This document shows, one piece after another, positions 53,341 to 61,001 of a DNA stretch of 64,000 nt (position 1 is its first letter; each line of letters opens with the position of its first letter). Location: NCBI RefSeq assembly GCF_000969825.1, contig NZ_KQ033919.1, forward strand, positions 3,236,749 through 3,300,748, written 5' to 3'. The stretch is from Parabacteroides gordonii MS-1 = DSM 23371 (GTDB lineage: Bacteria; Bacteroidota; Bacteroidia; Bacteroidales; Tannerellaceae). Made by a program: the position numbers and the translations under genes. Under the pieces are notes generated by a model that was not told where the DNA came from, searched no databases, and saw only the letters and a list, made by a program, of their open reading frames with translations.

Positions 53341-56300
53341 TTAGCCATTAATTTTAAAATCAATATTTTCGTTCTCCTGAAGGAACTCCACTAGCTTATG
53401 CGTTACATTCAGCCGGATATTCTGCGAGAAGAAACTTTGTGAAATATTATGCTCTCCGTCCACCACTCTAAAATATAACAAGCTCTGTCCCGGATTGTTT
53501 TTGATCAGCACCGATAATTCATTGACTGTGGGCTCGTCGAGGTCGTGGATTGGCAAGGTGATGCTTATCTTTTCGATCAGCTTGTCTTTTTCGTCCTGCA
53601 ACAGGCGGATGGAACCGATATTGAAGTCGAGTTCATTCTCGTTCCAGCGGCGGGGTTCTACACGGGCGGTGATGAGCAGGTACATACCGATCTTGCAATA
53701 CTTGCTGTATTCGATGTAGTTATTACCGAACAGGGCAATTTCGCCACTTCCGGTAAAGTCTTCTATCTTAACTACTCCATAAGGTTTCCCTGTCTTGGTC
53801 ATACCTTCCCGGAAGTCGGTCACGATACCACCCAGCAACATTTCGCGTCCTTTCAGGCTTTCACGGTCGCTGATCTCGGCCATACCCGTATTACATACAT
53901 AGGTTAATACGATACGGTATTCGTCCAGCGGGTGGGCGGACAGATAGATGCCTATCAGTTCCTTTTCCTTGTTCAGGCGTTCCAGATCGCTCCAACGCTG
54001 GCAGACCGGAATCTCCGGTTTGGAGATGGCAACAAGAAGGTCGTCGCCGCCAAATAAGGAGTTGGCGGCAGAACTCTTATCCATCTGGAATTTATTCCCA
54101 TAACGCACCAATGTGTCGAGAAAGACTTCGCCTTTACCCGTTTCTGCAAAGAACTGTTCGCGTTGAATACCGAAATTGTCGAAAGCCCCCGCCAGGGCAA
54201 GCGATTCGATGTTCTTCTTATTGCAGGAGGAGAGGTTGACACGTTCCACAAAATCGAAAATATTCTTATACGGGCCGTTCTTCTTCCTTTCTTCAATGAT
54301 ATTGAGTACGGCCGACTCGCCAACCCCTTTTACGGCTCCCAGTCCGAAACGGATGTTCTTATTCTTATCTACACTGAACTTCAGGATCGATTCGTTTACG
54401 TCCGGCCCTAATACCTGCATACCCATCGCCTTGCATTCGTCCATGAACTTCGTGATATCGACGATATTGGATAAACTTCGGCTCAGTACGGCAGCCATAT
54501 ATTCAGACGGATAGTTCGCCTTCAGGAAAGCAGTCTGGTAAGCCACCCACGAATAACAGGTTGCATGGCTCTTGTTGAAGGCATAGGATGCAAACTTTTC
54601 CCAGTCAGACCAGATCTTTTCGAGTGTCTTGGCCGCATGACCGTTCTTCTGACCGCCATCCATAAACTTCGATTTCAGGTGGTTCATCTTGTCGATCAAC
54701 TTCTTACCCATCGCCTTACGCAGGGCGTCACTCTCACCACGGGTGAAGTTAGCCAGCAAACGCGACAGAAGCATGACCTGTTCCTGATAGACCGTAATAC
54801 CATAGGTATCTTTCAGATATTTCTCCATGATGGGGATATCATACTCGATCGGTTTACGTCCGTGCTTACGGTCGATAAAGTCGGGAATATAATCCATAGG
54901 CCCCGGACGATACAAGGCATTCATGGCGATCAGGTCTTCAAACTTGGAAGGTTGTAACTCCTTCAGGTATTTTTGCATACCTGCGGACTCAAACTGGAAT
55001 GTTCCGGTGGTCTTACCGTCGCAATACAGTTTATACGTTGCCGGGTCTTCCAGGCTGATATGGTCGATATCCAGGGTATCTCCGGTCGTCAGCCGGATGT
55101 TTTCAATCGCTTCTTTGATGATGGACAAGGTTTTCAGTCCCAGGAAGTCCATCTTGATCAGTCCGGTTTCTTCGATTACCGAACCTTCATATTGGGTAAC
55201 CAGCATCTCTTCGCCGGTTTCTTTATCTTTGGCGGTACTTACCGGAACCACATCCGATATATCATATCGTCCGATGATGACCCCGCAAGCATGTACACCC
55301 GTGTTACGCACGTTACCTTCCAGCATCTGTGCATATTTTAATGTATCGCGTGCCAGCGGATCGCTTCCGGTTGCCGCTTCGCGCAGTTCGGGCACGTAGT
55401 TGATTGCGTCTTTCAGCTTAAACTTCTTCATGTCCGGTATCTTATCCGGCACCAGCTTGGCCAGGCGGTTCGATTCGGAAAGCGGTAGTTTCTGGACACG
55501 AGCTACGTCCTTGATAGCCGATTTGGTTGCCATCGTACCGTAGGTAATGATATGCGCTACCCGGTCGGCACCGTATTTTTCCGTTACCCAGCGCAGCACT
55601 TCGCCGCGGCCGTCATCATCGAAGTCGGTATCGATATCGGGAAGGGAGATACGGTCAGGATTCAGGAAACGCTCAAACAGCAGGTCGTATTTGATCGGGT
55701 CGATCTTGGTGATCCCCAGACAGTAGGCCACTGCCGAACCGGCAGCCGAACCACGTCCCGGGCCTACCGATACGCCCAGTTGTTCGCGGGCGGCGGCAAT
55801 AAAGTCTTGCACGATAAGGAAGTAGCCGGGGAAACCCATCGTCTTCATGATGTGCAACTCGAAATCCAGACGTTCTCTAACTTCGTCCGATAAGTCTTCG
55901 CCATAACAAATCCTGGCACCGTCGTAAGTCAGCTTCTTCAGATAGTCGGCTTCCAGCTTGATACGGTATAGTTTGTCGTATCCGCCCAGTTTCTTTATCT
56001 TGTCTTTTGCATCGTCTTCGCTCAATACCACATTTCCGTTCTCATCGCGGGTAAACTCTTCAAACAGGTCTTGTTCGGAGTATTTTTCGCGGTATGACTC
56101 TTCGCTGCCGAATTCTTCGGGAATAGCGAAGGTCGGCATGATAGGGCCGCTGTCGATCGAGTAGAACTCTACCTTGTCGGCAATCTCGAGCGTATTGCTG
56201 AGTGCTTCCGGCAGGTCGGCGAAGATGGTATTCATTTCGGCCGTCGTCTTCATCCATTCCTGTTTGGAGTAGCGCATGCGGGTCGGGTCGTCGAGGTCTT

Positions 56301-57144
56301 TCCCTGTACTCAGGCAGATCAGACGGTCGTGTGCCTCGGCGTCTTCCGCATTCACGAAATGGACGTCGTTGGTTGCAATCAGCTTGACATTATGTTTACG
56401 TGCCAGTTCGATCAGCACTTTGTTTACTTCCTGTTGTTTGGGATAGGTGGTGCAGTCGGCGTTCGGGTCGTGTGTCTCGTGCCGTTGCATTTCCAGGTAA
56501 TAATCTTCGCCAAACAGGTTTTTGAACCATTGGATCGACTCTTCCGCCTTATCTATCCGGTCGTGCATGATGTGCTGCGGGATTTCTCCCCCCAGACAGG
56601 CCGAACAGACGATCAGGTCTTCATGATACTTTTCGATCAGTTCATGGTCGATACGCGGACGTCCGTAGAAACCTTCCGTCCACGAGATGGATACCATCTT
56701 GATCAGGTTCTTGTAGCCGTTCATATTCTTAGCCAGCACGATCAAGTGGTAACCGCTTCGGTCTTCCTTCGTCGTTTTATTATGCCTTCCGTTGCGTGCA
56801 CAATAACATTCGCAGCCGATAATAGGCTTGAATATCTTTTTCTTTTCCGCTTCTATCAGTCCCGGTAGCTCCTGAAGGTGTGCCTGTTCTTCGGCGGTAA
56901 GTTCTTCTTTTGCTTTGAGTGCTTTGAGTTCTTTTTCAAAACCTTTGATAGCTCCGAGCGGTTTGCTGTTCCTTTTCGAAACTTTGTTGAAGAACTCTTT
57001 TATACCGAACATGTTACCGTGGTCGGTAACGGCAATGGCGTTCATCCCATCCTTTTGTGCCTTGTCGATCAAGGCGTCAATAGAGGCTTGTCCATCCAGC
57101 AGCGAATACTGGGTATGGACATGTAAATGTATAAATGGTTCCAT
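53341..57144 (-). CDS. dnaE: DNA polymerase III subunit alpha
   Basis: The replicative polymerase, about 1267 aa. The start at 57144 (MEPFIHLHVHTQYSLLDG) matches the usual DnaE N-terminus; an ATG at 57180 would add 12 unusual residues. Domains: PHP (HLHVHTQYS, AVTDHGNMFG), palm with catalytic Asp residues in PDIDTDFDDDGR and the GPGRGSAAGS motif, tau-binding region, helix-hairpin-helix and OB fold (GGIVTDFREGMTKTGKPYG). A 17-bp perfect inverted repeat (57165-57207) lies immediately upstream. Confidence 0.97.
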   Translation of the reverse strand: MEPFIHLHVHTQYSLLDGQASIDALIDKAQKDGMNAIAVTDHGNMFGIKEFFNKVSKRNSKPLGAIKGFEKELKALKAKEELTAEEQAHLQELPGLIEAEKKKIFKPIIGCECYCARNGRHNKTTKEDRSGYHLIVLAKNMNGYKNLIKMVSISWTEGFYGRPRIDHELIEKYHEDLIVCSACLGGEIPQHIMHDRIDKAEESIQWFKNLFGEDYYLEMQRHETHDPNADCTTYPKQQEVNKVLIELARKHNVKLIATNDVHFVNAEDAEAHDRLICLSTGKDLDDPTRMRYSKQEWMKTTAEMNTIFADLPEALSNTLEIADKVEFYSIDSGPIMPTFAIPEEFGSEESYREKYSEQDLFEEFTRDENGNVVLSEDDAKDKIKKLGGYDKLYRIKLEADYLKKLTYDGARICYGEDLSDEVRERLDFELHIMKTMGFPGYFLIVQDFIAAAREQLGVSVGPGRGSAAGSAVAYCLGITKIDPIKYDLLFERFLNPDRISLPDIDTDFDDDGRGEVLRWVTEKYGADRVAHIITYGTMATKSAIKDVARVQKLPLSESNRLAKLVPDKIPDMKKFKLKDAINYVPELREAATGSDPLARDTLKYAQMLEGNVRNTGVHACGVIIGRYDISDVVPVSTAKDKETGEEMLVTQYEGSVIEETGLIKMDFLGLKTLSIIKEAIENIRLTTGDTLDIDHISLEDPATYKLYCDGKTTGTFQFESAGMQKYLKELQPSKFEDLIAMNALYRPGPMDYIPDFIDRKHGRKPIEYDIPIMEKYLKDTYGITVYQEQVMLLSRLLANFTRGESDALRKAMGKKLIDKMNHLKSKFMDGGQKNGHAAKTLEKIWSDWEKFASYAFNKSHATCYSWVAYQTAFLKANYPSEYMAAVLSRSLSNIVDITKFMDECKAMGMQVLGPDVNESILKFSVDKNKNIRFGLGAVKGVGESAVLNIIEERKKNGPYKNIFDFVERVNLSSCNKKNIESLALAGAFDNFGIQREQFFAETGKGEVFLDTLVRYGNKFQMDKSSAANSLFGGDDLLVAISKPEIPVCQRWSDLERLNKEKELIGIYLSAHPLDEYRIVLTYVCNTGMAEISDRESLKGREMLLGGIVTDFREGMTKTGKPYGVVKIEDFTGSGEIALFGNNYIEYSKYCKIGMYLLITARVEPRRWNENELDFNIGSIRLLQDEKDKLIEKISITLPIHDLDEPTVNELSVLIKNNPGQSLLYFRVVDGEHNISQSFFSQNIRLNVTHKLVEFLQENENIDFKING

Positions 57145-57164
57145 ATCTATGTTTGAAAGACTTT

Positions 57165-57207
57165 TTATTTTACCAAACAAAGATACTACATTTGTTTGGT
57201 AAAATAA
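57165..57207 (-). promoter_or_regulatory. 17-bp perfect inverted repeat over the dnaE promoter
   Basis: TTATTTTACCAAACAAA (57165-57181) and TTTGTTTGGTAAAATAA (57191-57207) are perfect inverted repeats with a 9-nt centre. On the minus strand the centre and left arm form TATCTTTG (57179-57186), a full -7 element about 35 nt upstream of the dnaE ATG. There is no T run after the hairpin, so it looks like an operator over the promoter rather than a terminator for the upstream gene. Confidence 0.65.
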
Positions 57208-57234
57208 ATGTAGATTTCCAAAACAGGCCTGTCT

Positions 57235-58131
57235 TTAACTATCCTGTTTGAAAGTTTCCTCAAACCGTAGCATTAATGCGGGTGGTGTGATCTGGTGTAT
57301 CAGTTCGTTTTTCACAAACAGATAGTTGCATAGATAAATAATGTTATTAAATGATATATCCATCCGGAGATCATGCTTGATCAGTTCATGCAGGATAAGA
57401 GAACGCTCTATCTTATAGAAGGCTTTAGCCAGCTCTTTATCGAAATTGAAAAGAGTGATGATATCCGGCGAAAGCGGTTCGAGGGTGAACCGCAGGCGAA
57501 ACTTATTCCGCAGCATTCCCGTCCAGTTCCGGCTCTTATAATGCTGATAGGAAATTTCCTCAAACAGTTTGAAGAGCGTACGGTCGCTGGTCTCGAGTGT
57601 GGCGTGAATGCCGTTCAGCATGATGGACTCGTCTTCCAGCGATTGCCATTCCTTTTTGCATTTATACCGCATGTTGTGTTCTATTTCGTGCCATCCTTCC
57701 GAAAGCGTAGTACGTACCTGTATCTCGAAGGTGGAATCGATCCGCTTAAAACTTTCGCTATAACGGTTCTTCCAGGTGTTGAACTCTTTCAGTTGTTCGT
57801 TTTGCAGCCGGCAGACCATATTGATACGTACCGGATTGAAATTAGCGATGTCCATCTTGTCATGCTCCAGATCTATCACATCGAAAATAGAGGAGAAATA
57901 GTCTATCAGCACATCGATGTCTTCGCTGAAGTACGTCATTACCCGTATCCCGATCACATCCTGAATCAGTTTACCGCTTTCCTGATAATTTTTCCTGTTA
58001 ATCTTCTCGTTGATAGAGTCATTGCTTTTAATTCTTGAGTAGATGCGGTATAAAAGGCCTGTGCGGCCTAAATTCGACTCTATCATTTCTTTCAAATCCT
58101 GTTCAATCAGGATCAACCCTTCATAAATCAT
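57235..58131 (-). CDS. RelA/SpoT-fold protein with altered synthetase motif
   Basis: About 298 aa from MIYEGLILIEQDLKEM (58131); an upstream ATG at 58170 is less likely. It has the elements of a (p)ppGpp synthetase fold: SRIKSNDSINEKINRK, the Asp-containing DVIGIRVMTYF and the Glu-containing FEIQVRTTLSEGWHEIEHNM. The usual guanine-binding K.NGYRSLH segment is absent; the corresponding place reads DIANFNPVRINMVCRLQ. There is no hydrolase, TGS or ACT domain, and the C-terminal ~100 residues are helical. It may be an inactive or differently specific member, for example a nucleotide-modifying toxin-like or regulatory protein. It lies upstream of dnaE on the same strand, 90 nt apart. Confidence 0.82.
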   Translation of the reverse strand: MIYEGLILIEQDLKEMIESNLGRTGLLYRIYSRIKSNDSINEKINRKNYQESGKLIQDVIGIRVMTYFSEDIDVLIDYFSSIFDVIDLEHDKMDIANFNPVRINMVCRLQNEQLKEFNTWKNRYSESFKRIDSTFEIQVRTTLSEGWHEIEHNMRYKCKKEWQSLEDESIMLNGIHATLETSDRTLFKLFEEISYQHYKSRNWTGMLRNKFRLRFTLEPLSPDIITLFNFDKELAKAFYKIERSLILHELIKHDLRMDISFNNIIYLCNYLFVKNELIHQITPPALMLRFEETFKQDS

Positions 58132-58393
58132 CGTCAACCTATTAAAATGAATAAATAATAATCGAAACAATCTTTTTGTGTTTCAAATAAACGGGATTAT
58201 TCCGGATGTTGTCATTTCGGGGGCTTTCTTTTAGATAAAAATAAGAGATAACGGATTCGTCTAACATCTGTTAGTTAATAGGTTACCTTAGCTATTAATA
58301 TACATATTATTTGCCTGATTTTAGTTATTTTCTACAACTGGTGATGGATGGTGATTATCTATCTGATCTGCATGATCTATGTTATTATTAATA

Positions 58394-58498
58394 CGCCTTC
58401 ATTGCCTTCATATGGCCTTACGTCTTTTGATTAACAATGCATACAATATGAACCCGCTTGCACTTTTACCTTCATACTGCTTTCATTCAGCCTTCATG
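58394..58498 (+). repeat. Long inverted repeat, left arm
   Basis: This 105-bp arm matches the reverse complement of 58889-58992 with about eight substitutions and one gap. About 35 bp are identical without break, from GCCTTCATATGG to GATTAACAAT. CTTCAT words recur through the arm. It encloses 390 bp with the 22-bp array. Confidence 0.8.
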
Positions 58499-58636
58499 TC
58501 TCGTTTGAGTTTAAATTGATCGCAATGATGAGTTTCTTGTCTTTATAATCTATGGCTGAGAATTAAGGGCTTTGCATAGGAATATTAAGGTGCTGGCATG
58601 TGACTATTAGTTACTTTTGTCCTCTATTTTGAATAA

Positions 58637-58718
58637 GTAAGGTATGCTTTACTTATATGTAAGGCTAGTATTGCTAATATGTAAGGCATGCCTTTCTTTT
58701 TTGCAAAGTTAATATTAC
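58637..58718. repeat. Four-unit GTAAG-type palindrome array, 22-bp period (second copy)
   Basis: Sixteen-base units start at 58637, 58659, 58681 and 58703: GTAAGGTATGCTTTAC, GTAAGGCTAGTATTGC, GTAAGGCATGCCTTTC and GCAAAGTTAATATTAC. Same core, unit count and exact 22-bp period as 11249-11330. It lies in the middle of the segment flanked by the long inverted repeats. Confidence 0.8.
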
Positions 58719-58888
58719 AGATATAAAAGTAGGGAGAAAAGGGAATAATTGTAGGGAAGAAAAAGGTTAGTTTTCCCGTGCAAAGGGCTTGGTTTTCGTG
58801 AGGCATTTTATTGGGATATAGAAAGCTATTTCCTGTCCTCGGAATAATGCCGGTATAGAAGGTGGAAAAGATAAACTATACGAAGATC

Positions 58889-58992
58889 CATGAAGGCCGA
58901 ATGAAAGCGATATGAAGGCGAAAGAACAAGCGGGTTCATATTGTATGGATTGTTAATCAAAAGACGTAAGGCCATATGAAGGCATGAAGGCG
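58889..58992 (-). repeat. Long inverted repeat, right arm
   Basis: Reverse-complement partner of 58394-58498, at about nine differences in 105 positions. No coding content. Confidence 0.8.
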
Positions 58993-59024
58993 GATTGTGT
59001 ATAAACTTTTTTCGTCTCATATAT

Positions 59025-59046
59025 TAATGTACGCATTCGTACATTA
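59025..59046. repeat. TAATGTACG palindrome, copy 2
   Basis: TAATGTACG-CATT-CGTACATTA, 9-bp arms identical to those at 11551-11570. It abuts the 45-bp duplicated segment (59045-59089) and lies 140 bp before the outer-membrane protein gene. Confidence 0.7.
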
Positions 59047-59089
59047 AATTTAAATTTGACTGCGCAGTGATATCGGACAAGAATCAACC
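59045..59089 (+). repeat. 45-bp duplicated segment (first copy at 5899-5943)
   Basis: Identical to the 3' UTR segment at 5899-5943 except for one base. Here it is upstream of a gene rather than downstream of one, and the rest of the structured 3' element is missing, so it is a fragment rather than a whole copy. Confidence 0.85.
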
Positions 59090-59185
59090 CAAAAAAGAAT
59101 TTGATCAATGATACGTTAAAATGATAGAAGAAGTATCATCATTAGAAAAAAAAACTATCTTTGCTCGTAGAAAAGTGTATTTAGT

Positions 59186-59830
59186 ATGAAAAAGATCGGA
59201 TTGGTAATTATTTTGGTGATGTTGATGATCGTGCCGGCCACTGCACAGGTTACGTTTGGTGTGCGTGGGGGATTGGCCTATTCTTCTTTGGTGCAGAAAA
59301 TAGATAATAATTATCGGTCGGGAGCACGTTTCGGATTCAGTGTAGCCGGACTTACAAACATCCCTTTATATAAAAGGTTGTCGTTGCAGCCGGAAGTCGC
59401 TTTTGTGCATCAGGGTGGAAATTACCTTTCCAATATACCGGATGAAGAAGGTACCGGACGTCTTTATCCGAAAACTAAATGTAACTACTATTCTATTCTT
59501 GTGCCTGTCAATCTGGTATATACCTTCCAGTTTACCGATGTTTATTTCAGTGTGATGGCTGGCCCTGCTGTCGATTTCTCCCTGTTTGGAAAAATGAGGA
59601 CAAAGGAAAATGTGGATACCGATATCGTTTTCGGCAAATCCGGCGAAGCCGACCTTCAGACGTTCGATCTGGGAGTTAACCTCGGATTGCAGGTGGAATA
59701 CTCTAATTTCTTCTTTTCCGTATCTGCCCTTTGCGGAACGCTCGACCGCCGTACCTCTAAACATGACGGCGAATCATCACTCTATCAAAATAATGTAACT
59801 TTCTCGTTGGGGTATTATTTCCGTAAGTAG
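59186..59830 (+). CDS. Outer-membrane beta-barrel protein (porin/PorT-like family)
   Basis: 214 aa: signal peptide (MKKIGLVIILVMLMIVPATA, cleavage before QVTFG), then alternating amphipathic strands (FGVRGGLAYSSLV, YYSILVPVNLVYTF, VYFSVMAGPAVDFSLFGK) and a C-terminal strand ending FSLGYYFRK, as in small outer-membrane barrels. No enzymatic motif. A TATCTTTG box at 59156-59163 may be its -7 element. It follows the repeat-rich region and ends at a terminator. Confidence 0.88.
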   Translation: MKKIGLVIILVMLMIVPATAQVTFGVRGGLAYSSLVQKIDNNYRSGARFGFSVAGLTNIPLYKRLSLQPEVAFVHQGGNYLSNIPDEEGTGRLYPKTKCNYYSILVPVNLVYTFQFTDVYFSVMAGPAVDFSLFGKMRTKENVDTDIVFGKSGEADLQTFDLGVNLGLQVEYSNFFFSVSALCGTLDRRTSKHDGESSLYQNNVTFSLGYYFRK

Positions 59831-59850
59831 CAAATACATTATAATAAAAA

Positions 59851-59877
59851 AAAGCCCTGTGCTTAACACAGAGCTTT
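59851..59877. terminator. Terminator between convergent small genes
   Basis: AAAGCCCTGTG (59851-59861) pairs with CACAGAGCTTT (59867-59877) with one mismatch, in A/T-rich flanks, between the outer-membrane protein gene and the convergent 34-aa protein gene. Confidence 0.7.
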
Positions 59878-59905
59878 GGCTTATATTCTGAAAAAGAAAT
59901 TCTTT

Positions 59906-60010
59906 TTATAAATCGTCCAGCCATTTTTTGCCCGGTTTAGTGTAGAGCCAAGCAAGGAAAGCTCCGGCAACCACACAACCTACCATGAAAAATAAAACTA
60001 ATCCATTCAT
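59906..60010 (-). CDS. Tiny single-pass membrane protein, 34 aa
   Basis: A short frame starting ATG at 60010: MNGLVLFFMVGCVVAGAFLA followed by WLYTKPGKKWLDDL. One hydrophobic helix (residues 3-23) is followed by a short basic/acidic cytoplasmic tail. It lies 7 nt downstream of the 80-aa membrane protein gene on the same strand, which supports translation as a second cistron. I know no named family for it. Confidence 0.6.
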   Translation of the reverse strand: MNGLVLFFMVGCVVAGAFLAWLYTKPGKKWLDDL

Positions 60011-60017
60011 ATATAAT

Positions 60018-60260
60018 CTATTTTAATATTTTATTGCCAATCCACGCTAATAAATATGTAAACGAACCACCAAATACAATCATCAGCCAACCACTGGAAT
60101 CACTTATATCCTTTTGAAGAATAAGCATTTCTCCCAGAACAATGGCGACGAACATCAATTTTGACAAATCGTAGAAGTACTTTGCCAGTACTTCTCTACG
60201 GATTTTGTCCTTTTCCCGGCCTTCCCGTTTTACCTCTTGCTGTTTCTCCCACGTTCCCAT
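60018..60260 (-). CDS. Small two-helix membrane protein, 80 aa
   Basis: Begins with a charged segment (MGTWEKQQEVKREGREKDKI), followed by two likely membrane helices (about residues 33-49 and 56-76, SGWLMIVFGGSFTYLLAWIG). Similar small proteins are conserved in Bacteroidales (possibly the DUF6722 group, from memory). Function unknown; transcribed with the 34-aa protein. Confidence 0.78.
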   Translation of the reverse strand: MGTWEKQQEVKREGREKDKIRREVLAKYFYDLSKLMFVAIVLGEMLILQKDISDSSGWLMIVFGGSFTYLLAWIGNKILK

Positions 60261-60375
60261 ATTACAAATATACGAATTAATAAAAGACGCGGAATCTTTT
60301 TACCTTAAAAATGTGTGTTCATATTTAGTATCCTTTCTCTCTTAACGGTTCATAATGAAAAAGATGTACAAAAGT

Positions 60376-60405
60376 TTTGTATTTCGAAGAAAAGCCGTAC
60401 CTTTG
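60376..60405 (+). promoter_or_regulatory. Promoter of the rplM-rpsI operon
   Basis: TTTG (60376-60379), 18 nt, TACCTTTG (60398-60405): full matches to both Bacteroidetes promoter elements. Transcription would start near 60411, leaving a ~130-nt leader before rplM. Confidence 0.75.
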
Positions 60406-60540
60406 CAAGCCGAATATTATCAAATTGTACTAAGGGTTTAGTTTTTAGCACATTATTACGTCAAGTGTCCGTAGTGATAATGGTAGTGAGAAACTAAGCG
60501 CTTGTTTTTTAGAGTTATTAATTAATTAATTTATTAAGCA
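60406..60540 (+). ncRNA. Ribosomal protein L13 leader RNA (candidate autoregulatory element)
   Basis: The leader between the promoter and the rplM GTG folds into an outer stem TAGTTT (60439-60444) / AAACTA (60491-60496) enclosing a hairpin with arms around CATTATTACG (60451-60460) and GTAGTGATAATG (60471-60482). Position and layout fit the L13-Bacteroidia leader class, in which L13 is thought to bind its own mRNA (established as a motif; assignment here by eye). Confidence 0.6.
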
Positions 60541-60996
60541 GTGGATACTTTAAGTTTTAAGACCATTTCTGCAAACAAAGCAACTGTAAACAAAGAGTGG
60601 GTCATCGTTGACGCTGATGGACAGACTTTGGGACGTCTTTGTGCAAAAGTAGCAAAACTTTTGCGCGGTAAGTATAAACCCAATTTCACTCCTCATGTTG
60701 ATTGTGGTGATAATGTAATCATTATCAATGCAGATAAAATCGTTCTGACTGGTAACAAGTGGAACGACCGTGTTTATTTGAGATATACCGGATATCCCGG
60801 TGGACAGATCGCATATTCTCCTGCAGATTTGATGCAGAAGGGCGAAGATCGTCTGTTCAGAAAAGTAGTAAAGGGTATGTTGCCTAAAAATCGTCTGGGT
60901 GCAAAGTTACTGGGTAACTTATATGTATATGCAGGAACAGAGCACAAACACGAAGCTCAACAACCTAAGTCAATCGATATAAACTCACTTAAATAA
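60541..60996 (+). CDS. rplM: 50S ribosomal protein L13
   Basis: A 151-aa large-subunit protein starting with GTG (MDTLSFKTISANKATVNKEW). It has the typical core WVIVDADGQTLGRL, LRGKYKPNFTPHVDCGDNVI and KGMLPKNRLG. First gene of the operon with rpsI, 5 nt upstream of it. Confidence 0.98.
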   Translation: MDTLSFKTISANKATVNKEWVIVDADGQTLGRLCAKVAKLLRGKYKPNFTPHVDCGDNVIIINADKIVLTGNKWNDRVYLRYTGYPGGQIAYSPADLMQKGEDRLFRKVVKGMLPKNRLGAKLLGNLYVYAGTEHKHEAQQPKSIDINSLK

Positions 60997-61001
60997 TAAC
61001 T

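Larger units (their letters stand above)
58132..59185. other. 1.05-kb non-coding repeat-rich region
   Basis: No credible gene is present; short minus-strand frames at 58624-58806 and 58826-59020 merely cross repeats. It contains two ~105-bp inverted repeats (58394-58498, 58889-58992), a four-unit GTAAG array between them (58637-58718), a TAATGTACG palindrome (59025-59046), the 45-bp duplicate of the 5899 segment (59045-59089) and a TATCTTTG box (59156-59163) just before the outer-membrane protein gene. Confidence 0.72.

Noticed and set aside
57165-57207. Terminator of the RelA/SpoT-like gene
   Set aside because: The perfect stem is followed by an A-rich stretch on the transcribed strand, not by a T run, and it contains a promoter -7 element.
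58624-59020. Two 60-64-codon minus-strand frames
   Set aside because: They run through the long inverted repeat and the 22-bp array, so their apparent coding is explained by repeats.
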